The notes below the pieces were generated by a model, which was not told the origin of the DNA, did not search any database, and saw nothing but the letters and a program-made list of their open reading frames with translations. Shown piece after piece: positions 35,928 to 48,811 of a stretch of 64,000 nucleotides of DNA (positions are counted from its first letter, which is position 1; the number at the start of each line of letters is the position of its first letter). The stretch covers positions 124,001 to 188,000 of the forward strand of contig NZ_JAGKJK010000002.1 in NCBI RefSeq assembly GCF_020329435.1, written 5' to 3'. The stretch comes from Bradyrhizobium hereditatis. Its GTDB lineage: Bacteria; Pseudomonadota; Alphaproteobacteria; Rhizobiales; Xanthobacteraceae. Position numbers and translations under genes: made by a program.

Positions 35928-37532
35928 ATGAACGAAACCGACGTCGTCATTATCGGTGCGGGGCATAACGGCCTCACCTGCGCGGCCTATCTCGCGATGG
36001 CCGGCCTGCGCGTAAAGGTGGTCGAGCGCCGCAAGGCGGTCGGCGGCGCCGCAGTGACAGAAGAATTCCATCCCGGCTTTCGCAATTCGGTGGCCGCCTA
36101 CACTGTCAGCCTGCTCAACCCGCAGATCATGGCCGACCTGAGGCTCGCTGAACACGGCCTGCGGATCGTCGAGCGCCGCGCACAGAACTTTCTGCCCGCG
36201 CCGGACGGCAGCAGCTATCTTCTGACCGGCGAGGGCCGCACCCGGCAGTCGGTCGAGAAGCTCAGCCGGCACGATGCCGCCGCCATCGACGGCTTCTCGC
36301 GCGAGCTGGAGGCCATTGCCGACGTGTTGCGGCAGTTCGTGCTGCGCGCGCCGCCAAACATCGTCGAAGGATTCGGCATCAGTGCGATCCGCGAAGCCTT
36401 CAATGCGCTGGGCAGTGCGAGCATCCTGCGCAAGCTTTCGCTGGAACAACAGCGCAGCCTGCTTGACCTCTTCACGCGCTCGGCCGGCGAGATGCTGGAT
36501 GAGCGTTTCGAGAACGATCTGGTGAAGGCGCTGTTCGGCTTCGATGCCATCGTCGGTAATTACGCCAGCCCTTACGCCGCCGGCTCCGCCTACGTGATGC
36601 TGCACCATGCCTTCGGCGAGATGAACGGCAAGAAGGGCGTGTGGGGCCACGCGATCGGCGGCATGGGCGCGATCACACAAGCAATGGCGCGCGCCGCACG
36701 CGCCCATGGCGCCGAGATCGAAACCGAAGCCGGCGTGCGCGAAGTGATCGTCGAGGGCGAGCGCGCCACCGGCGTTATTCTCGACAATGGCGAGACCATA
36801 CGCGCGAAATACGTCGTCTCCGGCGTCAATCCGAAATTGCTGTATACGCGGCTCGTGCCATCGGGCGCGCTGACGGGAGAATTCCTCGCGCGCATCGCGC
36901 GCTGGCGCAACGGCTCCGGCACCTTCCGGATGAACGTCGCGCTCGACGCCCTGCCCTCCTTCACCGCATTGCCCGGCGCCGGTGATCATCTCACCGCCGG
37001 CATCATCCTTGCGCCGAGCCTCACCTACATGGACCGTGCCTGGCAGGATGCGCGCAGCCATGGCTGGAGCCGCGAACCGGTCGTGGAAGTGCTGATCCCC
37101 TCCACGCTCGACGATTCCCTCGCGCCGAACGGCCGACATGTCGCGAGCCTGTTCTGCCAGCACGTCGCGCCGGAATTGCCCGACGGAAAATCATGGGACG
37201 ATCATCGCGAGGAGGTCGCCGACCTCATGATCGCCACCGTCGACAAATTCGCGCCGGGCTTTGCCGCCAGCATCATCGGCCGCCAAGTGCTGTCGCCGCT
37301 CGATCTCGAACGGGAGTTCGGCCTCCTCGGCGGCGACATCTTCCATGGGGCGCTGACGCTCAACCAATTGTTCTCGGCGCGGCCGATGCTGGGCCATGCC
37401 GATTATCGCGGCCCACTGAAGGGCCTCTACCATTGCGGTTCCGGCGCCCACCCCGGCGGCGGCGTCACCGGCGCCCCCGGCCACAACGCAGCGCGGACGA
37501 TCCTCAGTGATCACCGCGCACTGTTCGGATAG
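35928..37532 (+). CDS. NAD(P)/FAD-dependent oxidoreductase (CrtI / PYROXD2-like)
   Basis: 534 residues. The N-terminal FAD dinucleotide-binding motif is DVVIIGAGHNGLTCAAYLAMAG, followed by VVERRKAVGGAAVTEE. The C-terminal FAD contact is YHCGSGAHPGGGVTGAPGHN. This is the phytoene-desaturase-related fold, but no carotenoid genes are near, and the closer resemblance is to PYROXD2-type proteins of unknown substrate. The ATG at 35928 has no strong ribosome site but is at the usual family start. Confidence 0.88.
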   Translation: MNETDVVIIGAGHNGLTCAAYLAMAGLRVKVVERRKAVGGAAVTEEFHPGFRNSVAAYTVSLLNPQIMADLRLAEHGLRIVERRAQNFLPAPDGSSYLLTGEGRTRQSVEKLSRHDAAAIDGFSRELEAIADVLRQFVLRAPPNIVEGFGISAIREAFNALGSASILRKLSLEQQRSLLDLFTRSAGEMLDERFENDLVKALFGFDAIVGNYASPYAAGSAYVMLHHAFGEMNGKKGVWGHAIGGMGAITQAMARAARAHGAEIETEAGVREVIVEGERATGVILDNGETIRAKYVVSGVNPKLLYTRLVPSGALTGEFLARIARWRNGSGTFRMNVALDALPSFTALPGAGDHLTAGIILAPSLTYMDRAWQDARSHGWSREPVVEVLIPSTLDDSLAPNGRHVASLFCQHVAPELPDGKSWDDHREEVADLMIATVDKFAPGFAASIIGRQVLSPLDLEREFGLLGGDIFHGALTLNQLFSARPMLGHADYRGPLKGLYHCGSGAHPGGGVTGAPGHNAARTILSDHRALFG

Positions 37533-37583
37533 GGCGGCAAACGCACCAGGCGGAACTGGTGTATCTGCGCCCAGCCGGTGGCC

Positions 37584-37737
37584 TGTGGATGGGGTGCGGA
37601 AAACATGTGTAAAGCCGGTGGATAACGCCCCAAAAGCCTGTGGATTTACTGTCGAAAACCCGTGGCAGCGGCCGTGGAGAAGGTCGGTATGATCAGGCGG
37701 ATAACGGATGAAATAGAACCTGCGGGGCTGTGGACAG
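37584..37737. other. gene-free stretch with repeated TGTGGAT-like words
   Basis: Within the 282 bp between the oxidoreductase and the Flp pilin gene are TGTGGATGG (37584), GGTGGATAA (37617), TGTGGATTT (37639), GGCGGATAA (37696) and TGTGGACAG (37729), all in the same orientation. They resemble degenerate DnaA boxes (TGTGGATAA), but none is perfect. No other gene is visible here. Confidence 0.3.
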
Positions 37738-37763
37738 GCGGTGGAACATCATCCAAAAAAGAA

Positions 37764-37794
37764 CGGGACCGGGTACTCCACGCGCCCGGTCCCG
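37764..37794 (-). terminator. rho-independent terminator downstream of the Flp pilin gene
   Basis: Read on the minus strand, CGGGACCGGG and CCCGGTCCCG form a perfect 10-bp stem with an 11-base loop, followed by TTCTTTTTT. It lies about 20 bp past the pilin stop. Confidence 0.88.
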
Positions 37795-37814
37795 CATGCC
37801 TATAGAGTGTCGGA

Positions 37815-37976
37815 TTATTTCAGCGAGTTGCTGATGTCGACGAAGTTCGAGCTGAGCTTGCCGCCGAGACCGTTGACCGCGGCGATGATCGCAATCGCGA
37901 TGCCCGCGGCGATCAGGCCATATTCGATGGCCGTGGCGCCCGATTCGTCCTTAAGGAATGACTTAATGATCGACAT
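37815..37976 (-). CDS. Flp/Fap-type pilin
   Basis: 53 residues: MSIIKSFLKDESGATAIEYG, then LIAAGIAIAIIAAVNGLGGK and a short polar tail. The SGATAIEYGLIAAGIA segment is the Flp pilin signature, with a prepilin-peptidase processing site near the G of ESGA and an E/Y pair in the hydrophobic helix. Such subunits build tad-type adhesive pili. No cpa/tad assembly genes are nearby, so this is an orphan pilin gene, which is common in Bradyrhizobium. It has its own strong terminator. It is too short for standard ORF cutoffs. Divergent from prmA. Confidence 0.92.
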   Translation of the reverse strand: MSIIKSFLKDESGATAIEYGLIAAGIAIAIIAAVNGLGGKLSSNFVDISNSLK

Positions 37977-38181
37977 GGCTGGTTCCGACCTTGGTTGGTG
38001 TGCACTCAGAACCGAGGTTCCCCCTGCAGTTCCTATCCGGGAACCTATGGAGAGGAATCTAAGGCTGCTTTAACGGGGGAACTGCAACTTTTCCGAGTAA
38101 CGCGACATGAAATTTGCTCAAATTTGAACGAATGCTCTTTCCCCAATCGCCGCCCCCTCCTGCTTTTCTCCAGGTTCTTCA

Positions 38182-39072
38182 ATGATTTCCCTCGCCTCCA
38201 CACATCGCGTCAACGTTGCTGTCGGCGACGAGCACACAGCCAAGGGTATCGTCGATGCCCTGACCGAGATTTTTTTTGAGGGCCAGGCCGCGGTCGCGGC
38301 GTTCGAGCGGCCGGACGGGCGCTGGGACGTCACGGTGCATTTTGCCGAACCACCCGATCAGCCGCTGGTCCGCGAACTCGTCGGCAATGCCGCCGGCACC
38401 GAGATCGCGGCGAGCATCACCTTTGACACCGTCGAGGCCAAGGACTGGGTCAAGGCCAGCCTCGAAGACCTAGTTCCGGTGTCGGCCGGGCGCTTCATCG
38501 TCCACGGGCAGCACGACCGCGCGCGAGTCCCGCCCAACAAGCTCGGCATCGAGATCGAGGCGGCGCTGGCCTTCGGCACCGGCCACCACGGCACCACGCG
38601 CGGCTGCCTGCTGCTGCTCGATCATGTTCTGAAGGCCTGGCGGCCACGCCGCGTGCTCGATCTCGGTACCGGAACCGGCGTGTTGGCGATTGCCGCCGCC
38701 CGGGCGCTGCACGAAAAAGTGCTGGCCAGCGACATCGATCCGCCCTCGGTGCAGGTCGCTCGCGACAATGCCCGGCTGAACGTGTCGGGGCATCTAGTGC
38801 AGGCGATCCGCGCCACCGGGTTTGCGGCGCCCCATTTCGCCAGCCGTGCGCCATTCGATCTGGTGCTGGCGAATATCCTCGCCAATCCGCTGCGCCAATT
38901 GGCGGGGCCAATGGCGCGGCAGCTGGCGCCGTCGGCGATGGTCATCCTTTCCGGCCTGCTGACCCATCAGGCGCCTGCCGTCATTGCCGCCTACCGCGCC
39001 CGCGGGCTGGTGCCGCTCCGCCACCTTCGCGTCGAAGGCTGGAGCAGTCTCCTGCTGCGCAAGGTGAACTGA
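38182..39072 (+). CDS. prmA: ribosomal protein L11 methyltransferase
   Basis: 296 residues. An N-terminal substrate-binding domain (about 1-110) is followed by a class I methyltransferase domain with LDLGTGTGVLAIAAARAL and LASDIDPPSVQVARDNARLN. The motif DLVLANILANPLRQLAGPM stands where PrmA proteins have NILA-PL. It trimethylates ribosomal protein L11 in the cytoplasm. The segment IEIEAALAFGTGHHGTTRGC is also diagnostic. The ATG is at 38182 with AGG about ten bases upstream. Confidence 0.93.
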   Translation: MISLASTHRVNVAVGDEHTAKGIVDALTEIFFEGQAAVAAFERPDGRWDVTVHFAEPPDQPLVRELVGNAAGTEIAASITFDTVEAKDWVKASLEDLVPVSAGRFIVHGQHDRARVPPNKLGIEIEAALAFGTGHHGTTRGCLLLLDHVLKAWRPRRVLDLGTGTGVLAIAAARALHEKVLASDIDPPSVQVARDNARLNVSGHLVQAIRATGFAAPHFASRAPFDLVLANILANPLRQLAGPMARQLAPSAMVILSGLLTHQAPAVIAAYRARGLVPLRHLRVEGWSSLLLRKVN

Positions 39073-39080
39073 AGGCCTGG

Positions 39081-39263
39081 CTAGTCGGCGTGCGAATTCC
39101 GGGCCGCCGCGTCCTTCTCTTTCTTCAACGATCGTTTGACGCGCGCCTCTGCGAGGCGGTCGAGGATCTGGATAATAGCGCCGCGCTGCTTCTTGTTGGC
39201 AACCGGCGGGACCGGGCCGCGCTCGGCTGGCGGGGAAATCTTCTCAAACGTGAAAGCAGGCAT
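39081..39263 (-). CDS. conserved small basic hypothetical protein, 60 residues
   Basis: The product starts MPAFTFEKISPPAERGPVPP and continues with a helix-forming, lysine/arginine-rich C-terminus (QILDRLAEARVKRSLKKEKD). There is no membrane span. The ATG at 39263 follows GAGGGG by about eight bases, whereas the longer in-frame opening to 39422 has no ribosome site. It is convergent with prmA, 8 bp away. I do not know a function; small proteins of this look sit next to prmA in related genomes as far as I recall. Confidence 0.7.
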   Translation of the reverse strand: MPAFTFEKISPPAERGPVPPVANKKQRGAIIQILDRLAEARVKRSLKKEKDAAARNSHAD

Positions 39264-39444
39264 GGTGTATCCCCTCTTCGTTGAGTTGAAACACTCCCGG
39301 GCCTCCCGAAATTTCTTGAGCCGAACGGACGCTGCCGCAAAACCGTTCGTCCAGCTGATAATATTTAAGCACGGATTATGCCAAATTGTGGCCAACTCGG
39401 CCCGCATTGCGGATCGCTTCACTGAACTTTAGAGTAACCAGGCG

Positions 39445-41280
39445 ATGTTCGAAGCCCATTTCCAGACATTCGAAGAACCCGAAAGCGGTGTGGCACTCGC
39501 CGCACGGCTGGCGACATTCCGCGAGGAGCTGGCACGGCGGAAGCTGACCGGATTTGTGATTCCCCGCGCCGATCAGCAGCAGAACGAATATGTCCCGGCT
39601 TCCGAAGAGCGGCTGGCCTGGCTTACCGGCTTTACCGGCTCGGCCGGCATGGCGATCGTCCTGACGCGCGAAGCCGCAGTCTTCGTCGACGGCCGTTACA
39701 CGCTGCAGGCCGCCAAGCAGGTCGACCGCAAGGCCTGGCATATCGAGCCGCTGGCTGATCCGCCGCCCGAGCAGTGGCTTGCCAAGCATCTTGTCGCCGG
39801 TGACCGCTTCGGTTTTGACCCGTGGCTGCACACTTCTGCGGCAGCCGAGCGTCTGGCGGCCGCCTGCACCAAGGCCGGCGCGGAGCTGATCGCAGTCGAC
39901 AGCAACCCGCTGGATTCGGTGTGGACCGAGCGACCGTCCCCGCCGCTCGGTCACGTCTCGATTCACGGCGTGCAGTTTTCCGGCGAGATCGAAGCCGAAA
40001 AGCTCAAGCGCATCCGGCTTGAGATCAACAAGCTCGGCGTCGAGGCGCTGGTGCTGTCGGACAGCCACGCGGTGGCCTGGACCTTCAACATTCGCGGCGC
40101 CGACGTCTCGCACACGCCGCTGCCGCTGTCCTACGCGCTGGTGCCGAAGGACGGCCGCCCGACCATTTTCATCGACCACCGCAAGCTATCGAATCTGACG
40201 CGCGACCATCTCGAACAATCCGCCGATGTCCGCGAGCCCGCCACGCTGGTGCCCGCACTCACCGAACTCGCGCGCAGCGGCGCCGCGATTGCGCTCGACA
40301 GCGCGACCGCTGCCGACGCGCTGAGCCGCCTGATCGCGGGCGCCGGCGGAAAGCCGGTAAGCGGAAACGATCCGGTGAGCCTGCTCAAGGCGGTGAAAAA
40401 CATCACCGAGATCGAGGGCACGCGGACCGCGCACCAGCGCGACGCCGTGGCGCTGACGCGCTTTCTCGCCTGGGTCGACCGCGAGGCGCCCTCCGGCGCG
40501 CTGACCGAGATCGACACCGTCGAGGCGCTGGAAACCTTTCGCCGCCAGACCTGCGCGCTGAAGGATGTCTCGTTTCCAACCATCGCCGGCACCGGGCCGA
40601 ACGGCGCCATCGTGCATTACCGCGTCACCCGCAAGAGCAACCGGCGCATCGTGCCCGGTGATCTCCTGCTGATCGATTCCGGCGCGCAATATGAAGACGG
40701 CACCACCGACGTCACCCGCACGATTGCGATCGGCAATCCCACCGACGAAATGCGCGACCGCTTCACCCGCGTCCTGCGCGGGCACATCGCGATCGCGCGC
40801 GCGCTGTTTCCCGACGGCACCACCGGCGCGCAGCTCGATAGCTTTGCGCGACAATTTTTGTGGCAGGCCGGCCTCGATTTCGAGCACGGCACCGGCCACG
40901 GCGTCGGCAGTTATCTCTCGGTGCATGAAGGCCCGGCGCGGATCTCGAAACTCGGCACCACGCCGCTGAAACGCGGCATGATCCTCTCCAACGAGCCCGG
41001 CTACTACAAGACCGATGCCTACGGCATCCGGATCGAGAATCTCGAACTGGTCGTCGGCACCGATGTGCCGGGCGCCGAGAAGCCGGTGAATGCGTTCGAG
41101 ACGCTGACGCTGGCGCCGATCGATCGCCGCCTGATCGACGTGAATATGTTGAGCGCAACCGAGCTGAAGTGGCTCAACGACTACCACGAGCGGGTCAATC
41201 GCGCGGTGCGCCCCCACCTCGACGACAACGCCACCAAACTGTGGCTGGACGAAGCGACGGCAGCGCTGCTGCCGCTTTAA
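39445..41280 (+). CDS. pepP: M24-family aminopeptidase P-like metallopeptidase
   Basis: 611 residues, the long three-domain form of aminopeptidase P. Two creatinase-like N-terminal domains precede the pita-bread catalytic domain. Metal ligands are seen in LLLIDSGAQY (D), EDGTTDVTR (D), GTGHGVGSYLS (H), SNEPGYYK (E) and IRIENLEL (E). It removes an N-terminal residue preceding proline; cytosolic and binuclear-metal dependent. The last 50 codons, together with the downstream repeat, are tandemly duplicated after the stop. The start is ATG 39445. The symbol follows function, as the orthology was not tested. Confidence 0.92.
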   Translation: MFEAHFQTFEEPESGVALAARLATFREELARRKLTGFVIPRADQQQNEYVPASEERLAWLTGFTGSAGMAIVLTREAAVFVDGRYTLQAAKQVDRKAWHIEPLADPPPEQWLAKHLVAGDRFGFDPWLHTSAAAERLAAACTKAGAELIAVDSNPLDSVWTERPSPPLGHVSIHGVQFSGEIEAEKLKRIRLEINKLGVEALVLSDSHAVAWTFNIRGADVSHTPLPLSYALVPKDGRPTIFIDHRKLSNLTRDHLEQSADVREPATLVPALTELARSGAAIALDSATAADALSRLIAGAGGKPVSGNDPVSLLKAVKNITEIEGTRTAHQRDAVALTRFLAWVDREAPSGALTEIDTVEALETFRRQTCALKDVSFPTIAGTGPNGAIVHYRVTRKSNRRIVPGDLLLIDSGAQYEDGTTDVTRTIAIGNPTDEMRDRFTRVLRGHIAIARALFPDGTTGAQLDSFARQFLWQAGLDFEHGTGHGVGSYLSVHEGPARISKLGTTPLKRGMILSNEPGYYKTDAYGIRIENLELVVGTDVPGAEKPVNAFETLTLAPIDRRLIDVNMLSATELKWLNDYHERVNRAVRPHLDDNATKLWLDEATAALLPL

Positions 41281-41295
41281 TCACCTCACGGAGCC

Positions 41296-41380
41296 GTAGG
41301 ATGGGTGGAGCGCAGCGATACCCATCAATGCCAGTGCGCGTGGTGGGATGATGGGTATCGCTGCGCTCCACCCATCCTAC
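41296..41380. repeat. palindromic repeat, copy 1
   Basis: GTAGGATGGGTGGAGCGCAG at the left end is the reverse complement of the CTGCGCTCCACCCATCCTAC right end, with a short central region. A second identical copy lies 256 bp downstream. The element could fold into a long stem after the pepP stop. Confidence 0.85.
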
Positions 41381-41386
41381 TTTCCA

Positions 41387-41536
41387 CTGATCGACGTGAA
41401 CATGTTGAGCGCAACTGAACTGAAGTGGCTCAACGATTACCACGAGCGGGTCAATCGCGCGGTGCGCCCCCACCTCGACGACAACGCCACCAAACTGTGG
41501 CTGGACGAAGCGACGGCAGCGCTGCTGCCGCTTTAA
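41387..41536 (+). pseudogene. duplicated 3' fragment of the pepP gene
   Basis: Fifty codons, from LIDVNMLSATELKWLNDYHE through the same stop codon as pepP, are preserved in frame but without an internal start or ribosome site at the boundary. It is a leftover of the tandem duplication and probably not translated. Confidence 0.85.
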
Positions 41537-41551
41537 TCACCTCACGGAGCC

Positions 41552-41636
41552 GTAGGATGGGTGGAGCGCAGCGATACCCATCAATGCCAGTGCGCGTGGT
41601 GGGATGATGGGTATCGCTGCGCTCCACCCATCCTAC
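41552..41636. repeat. palindromic repeat, copy 2
   Basis: Identical to the element at 41296-41380. The 205 bp from here to the next gene contain no further feature that I can support. Confidence 0.85.
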
Positions 41637-41847
41637 TTTCCACCAGTCGCCCCGGCCCGCCCTCTGCAGCGATACGGCGCAGGCGCCGGACACAAAATCG
41701 CGAAAACAACCCCATGCAAAGTAGAATCCAGCGGCCCAGCTTCGTACCCGCCTCCCCAAATCGGCATGGCCGCATGCCAAAACGTCCCTATTCGCGCTGA
41801 GCCATCTGGTTAAAAGTCCGGTCCAAGCAAAACAGGGTCGGAACGGA

Positions 41848-43128
41848 ATGCACGGCGTCGTGGGCAAGCCGCCCGGCGCGACGGACAATAATGCCGTCGC
41901 GACATCGAAAATCATGCTGCTGATGCTGGTCGCGATGACCGGCGTCGCGCCGATCTCGCTTTACATGCTGGTGCCGGCGCTGCCCGTGCTGGCGACGACG
42001 TTCGACGGCGATATCTCAGTCGCGCAGATGACGGTGTCGCTCTACATGGTCGGCATCGCCTGTTCGCAGCTCATCATGGGACCGTTGTCGGACAAGTTCG
42101 GACGCCGCCCGGTGCTGCTCGCCGGCCTCGCCCTGATGGTCGCCGCCAGCGTCGGCTGCTCGCTGGCGCAGACCCTGCCGCAGCTGATCGCCGCCCGCTT
42201 TCTGCAGGCGCTCGGCGGGGCCACGGGCATGGTGGTGAGCCGGGCCATTATCCGCGATCTCTACAGCCGCGACCGCATCAGCTCGATGATCAGCCTCGTC
42301 ATCGCGGTGATGATGGTGGCGCAGATGCTGAGCGCACTGGTCGGCGGTCTGCTCGAGACCGCATTCGGCTGGCGCGCGATCTTCTTTTTCATCACGGCGG
42401 GTTCGCTCGGTGTCGCCGTGCTGATCGCACTTGCGTTGCCCGAGACGCGCCGCGAACGCAGCGCGAGCAGCAGCTTCCGCAGCGACGTCGGCATCCTGAT
42501 CCGCAACCGCGCCTTCATCGGCTTTGTGCTGTGCCAGGTGCTGGCGTCGCAGATCATCTTCCTATTCGCCGGCGGCGGACCCTACATCGTGGTGACGCAG
42601 ATGGGCCGAACCACGGCCGAATATGGTGCATGGTTCGCGACAACTGGATTTGCCTATCTGATCGGAAACGTGTTCTGCGTCCGCTTTGCGCCGCGCCAAT
42701 CGCTGGAACGGCTGATCTGGTTCGGGCTGGCGCTGCAATTCGCCGGCGCCCTGCTCAATCTCATCTTCAGCATCACCGGCACCAACCAGGCGCCGCTCTG
42801 GCTGTTCGGCACCCAGATGATCGTGATGGTCGCAAATGCCTTCGTGATGAACAATGCCGCGGCCGGCGCCATCAGCGCCCGGCCCGAGGCCGCCGGCACC
42901 GCCTCGGGCGCGATGGGTTTTCTGCAACAGGGCCTCGGCGCGCTGGTCTCGCAATTCGGCGCCTATCTCGGCGGCCACTCCACGACCACGCTGCCGCTGA
43001 CGGCGGCAATCTTCGCATTGTCGATCGCATGTGCCTCGGTGATGTTCTTCATCGTGCCGCGGCGACAGGTCGTGGTCAGCGAGGAGCTGGTGAAGAAGGC
43101 GGAGGAGGAAGAATCGGGGATGTTGTAG
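41848..43128 (+). CDS. MFS multidrug efflux transporter, Bcr/CflA type
   Basis: 426 residues with 12 predicted helices. The start of TM1 (ISLYMLVPALPVLATTF) and the loop motif GPLSDKFGRRPVLLAGL are typical of the Bcr/CflA drug:proton antiporter branch. The motif C-like region in helix 5 is in VAQMLSALVGGLLETAFG. It exports small hydrophobic compounds such as bicyclomycin or chloramphenicol in characterised members; the substrate here is unknown. The ATG at 41848 is downstream of a GGGTCGGAA stretch. It is convergent with ligA and followed by a repeat. Confidence 0.9.
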   Translation: MHGVVGKPPGATDNNAVATSKIMLLMLVAMTGVAPISLYMLVPALPVLATTFDGDISVAQMTVSLYMVGIACSQLIMGPLSDKFGRRPVLLAGLALMVAASVGCSLAQTLPQLIAARFLQALGGATGMVVSRAIIRDLYSRDRISSMISLVIAVMMVAQMLSALVGGLLETAFGWRAIFFFITAGSLGVAVLIALALPETRRERSASSSFRSDVGILIRNRAFIGFVLCQVLASQIIFLFAGGGPYIVVTQMGRTTAEYGAWFATTGFAYLIGNVFCVRFAPRQSLERLIWFGLALQFAGALLNLIFSITGTNQAPLWLFGTQMIVMVANAFVMNNAAAGAISARPEAAGTASGAMGFLQQGLGALVSQFGAYLGGHSTTTLPLTAAIFALSIACASVMFFIVPRRQVVVSEELVKKAEEEESGML

Positions 43129-43139
43129 GTACCACAACT

Positions 43140-43259
43140 GTCATCGCCCGCCTTGTGCGCGATTGCGCACTGGGGCGGGCGATCCAGTACGCCGCGGCTT
43201 CTCGGTTCAATCACTGCTGCCTCTGGAATGCTGGATCACCCGCCTTCGCGGGTGATGAC
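43140..43259. repeat. imperfect palindromic repeat of the GTCATCGCCCGCC family, copy 1
   Basis: It begins GTCATCGCCCGCCTTGTGCG and ends CACCCGCCTTCGCGGGTGATGAC. The copy at 58313-58431 has the same ends, length and internal order. It lies between the convergent efflux and ligA genes. Confidence 0.75.
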
Positions 43260-43289
43260 GTTTTTGTGTGGGGCGACGACGGGCGCCAC

Positions 43290-47302
<4,013 letters not shown>

Positions 47303-47315
47303 GCGACGTAAATTC

Positions 47316-47604
47316 CTAGTGGTCCGGTTCTAACATCCGCTCCCCCACCCGGGAGCCACTTGGCGAATGTTAGAATCAAAAGAACCACTAGCAAATATCA
47401 AGCTGTTAGTGGAGCTTTCGGACGTGACATTCGCTTGACGGGCCTCGCGGCAGCTACCCGAGCGAATGTCACAATCCGCTCCGCTGAGCATGCTTCAACC
47501 GAGTTGAATCATGCTCGGCAGCCATCTTCTTGTTTGAGCATGATCTTTTCGGAAAACCGGTGTCCACTTTGCGCTACGCGGCCGTTCCGGTCCGGATCAT
47601 GCTC
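47316..47604. repeat. cluster of four inverted repeats in the bamD-recN intergenic region
   Basis: The 301 bp between recN and bamD are almost entirely palindromic. CTAGTGGT/ACCACTAG spans 47316-47391. GTGACATTCGCT/AGCGAATGTCAC spans 47424-47472. GAGCATG/CATGCTC spans 47486-47516. GAGCATGATC/GATCATGCTC spans 47536-47604. The last is a motif very common in Rhizobiales intergenic DNA, and it reaches the bamD stop codon. Confidence 0.75.
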
Positions 47605-48509
47605 TAGCCGAGACCCAGCTTCTTGAACGCCCTGGAAATATAGGAACCCTTGTTCTCGCTCGGCTCGAGACCACCCGACTTTACGAGATTATAGGCGTCC
47701 TTGTACCAGCGGCTATCAGGAAAGTTGTGCCCAAGGACGGCCGCCGCGGTCTGCGCCTCGCCGACGATGCCGATCGACATATAGGCCTCGGTGAGTCGCG
47801 CCAGCGCTTCCTCGACATGCCGCGTGGTCTGGTAGCGGGTGACCACGGTCTTGAAACGGTTGATAGCGGCGGTGTAGTCGCGCCGCTCCATGTAGTAGCG
47901 GCCGACATCCATTTCCTTGCCGGCGAGCTGATCGCGCGCGCCTTCGAGCTTGGCCTTGGCGGAGTTCGCGTATTCCGACGTCGGGTATTTGCGAATCACC
48001 TCTTCCAGCGCAGCGATCGCCTTTTCGGTGCGGCCCTGGTCGCGAGAGATGTCCGGAATCTGGTCGTAATGCGAGGCGGCGATCAGATATTGCGCATAAG
48101 CGGCGTCGGGGCTGCCGGGATGCAGCGTGACGTAACGGGTCGCCGCGCCGATGCAGCTGTCATAATCGCCCTGGTTGTAGAAGGAATAGGCCGACATCAG
48201 CAGCGATTTGCGCGCCCAGTCCGAGTAAGGATGCTGGCGGTCGACTTCCTCGAATTTCTTCGCCGCCGCCTTGTTATCCTTGCGCTGGTTCATCAGGTAC
48301 AAGCCCTCATTGTAGAGCTTGTCCGCCGGTTCCTCGACGAAGGTGTCGTCCTTTTGCGTGAACTTGTCCCAAAGCGCGCCCGTGCCGCAGCCGCTCAAGG
48401 AAATGGCGAGCGCAACCAGGCCTACCAACCGCAGCGACCGCCCGGCGCGAGCGAGGTTGGACGCCCTCAGTGAATTGCGTGGTTCAAGCGTCATACGCTG
48501 TGCCGACAT
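47604..48509 (-). CDS. bamD: outer membrane protein assembly lipoprotein BamD
   Basis: About 301 residues. A signal peptide ends in the lipobox LSGCGTG, so C is lipidated. Five TPR-like repeats follow, with the conserved FEEVDRQHPYSDWARKSLLM near the first repeat and a C-terminal AFKKLGLG. BamD is the essential lipoprotein of the BAM complex that inserts outer-membrane beta-barrels. I chose ATG 48509 (follows AGGTCA); ATG 48494 is 5 codons shorter. An in-frame opening to 48617 looks untranslated. The 302 bp between this start and lpxC show no further gene. Confidence 0.95.
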   Translation of the reverse strand: MSAQRMTLEPRNSLRASNLARAGRSLRLVGLVALAISLSGCGTGALWDKFTQKDDTFVEEPADKLYNEGLYLMNQRKDNKAAAKKFEEVDRQHPYSDWARKSLLMSAYSFYNQGDYDSCIGAATRYVTLHPGSPDAAYAQYLIAASHYDQIPDISRDQGRTEKAIAALEEVIRKYPTSEYANSAKAKLEGARDQLAGKEMDVGRYYMERRDYTAAINRFKTVVTRYQTTRHVEEALARLTEAYMSIGIVGEAQTAAAVLGHNFPDSRWYKDAYNLVKSGGLEPSENKGSYISRAFKKLGLG

Positions 48510-48811
48510 GGAATCTGTGACCTGACGCCCTGTGATGCGACTGATGACTGAGCCCGCCCGTCCCTGAACCGCAGTCATGGACGTCATATTCCCCGTGCCC
48601 AATGCGTTGGTGCCCAATTCTGCAAGGCCCGTGGCGCCTTGTCGTGCAACCCGCGGGCTTCTCTAGCCGAAAAATGGTCCTCGACCAACCGAATACGCAG
48701 CCAATTCGCCCGGATTAAGGCGGGCGGAACGACCCCGTTACCTCTATGGTTACTACGGAAAACGCGCCGAAGCGGCGCAAAACGGCTCAAAATTCAACAA
48801 TTTTGCCAAGG

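Larger units (their letters stand above)
41131..41643. repeat. 256-bp tandem duplication of the pepP 3' end plus a palindromic repeat
   Basis: Bases 41131-41387 recur at 41387-41643 with a period of exactly 256. By eye there are only four differences, all in the first 60 bases and all synonymous in the pepP frame (AAT/AAC, ACC/ACT, GAG/GAA, GAC/GAT). The remaining 190 or so bases, including the non-coding part, are identical. Confidence 0.92.

Noticed and set aside
48510..48617. N-terminal extension of bamD
   Set aside because: The frame is open but lacks a ribosome site, and the lipoprotein signal peptide would be buried far from the N-terminus.
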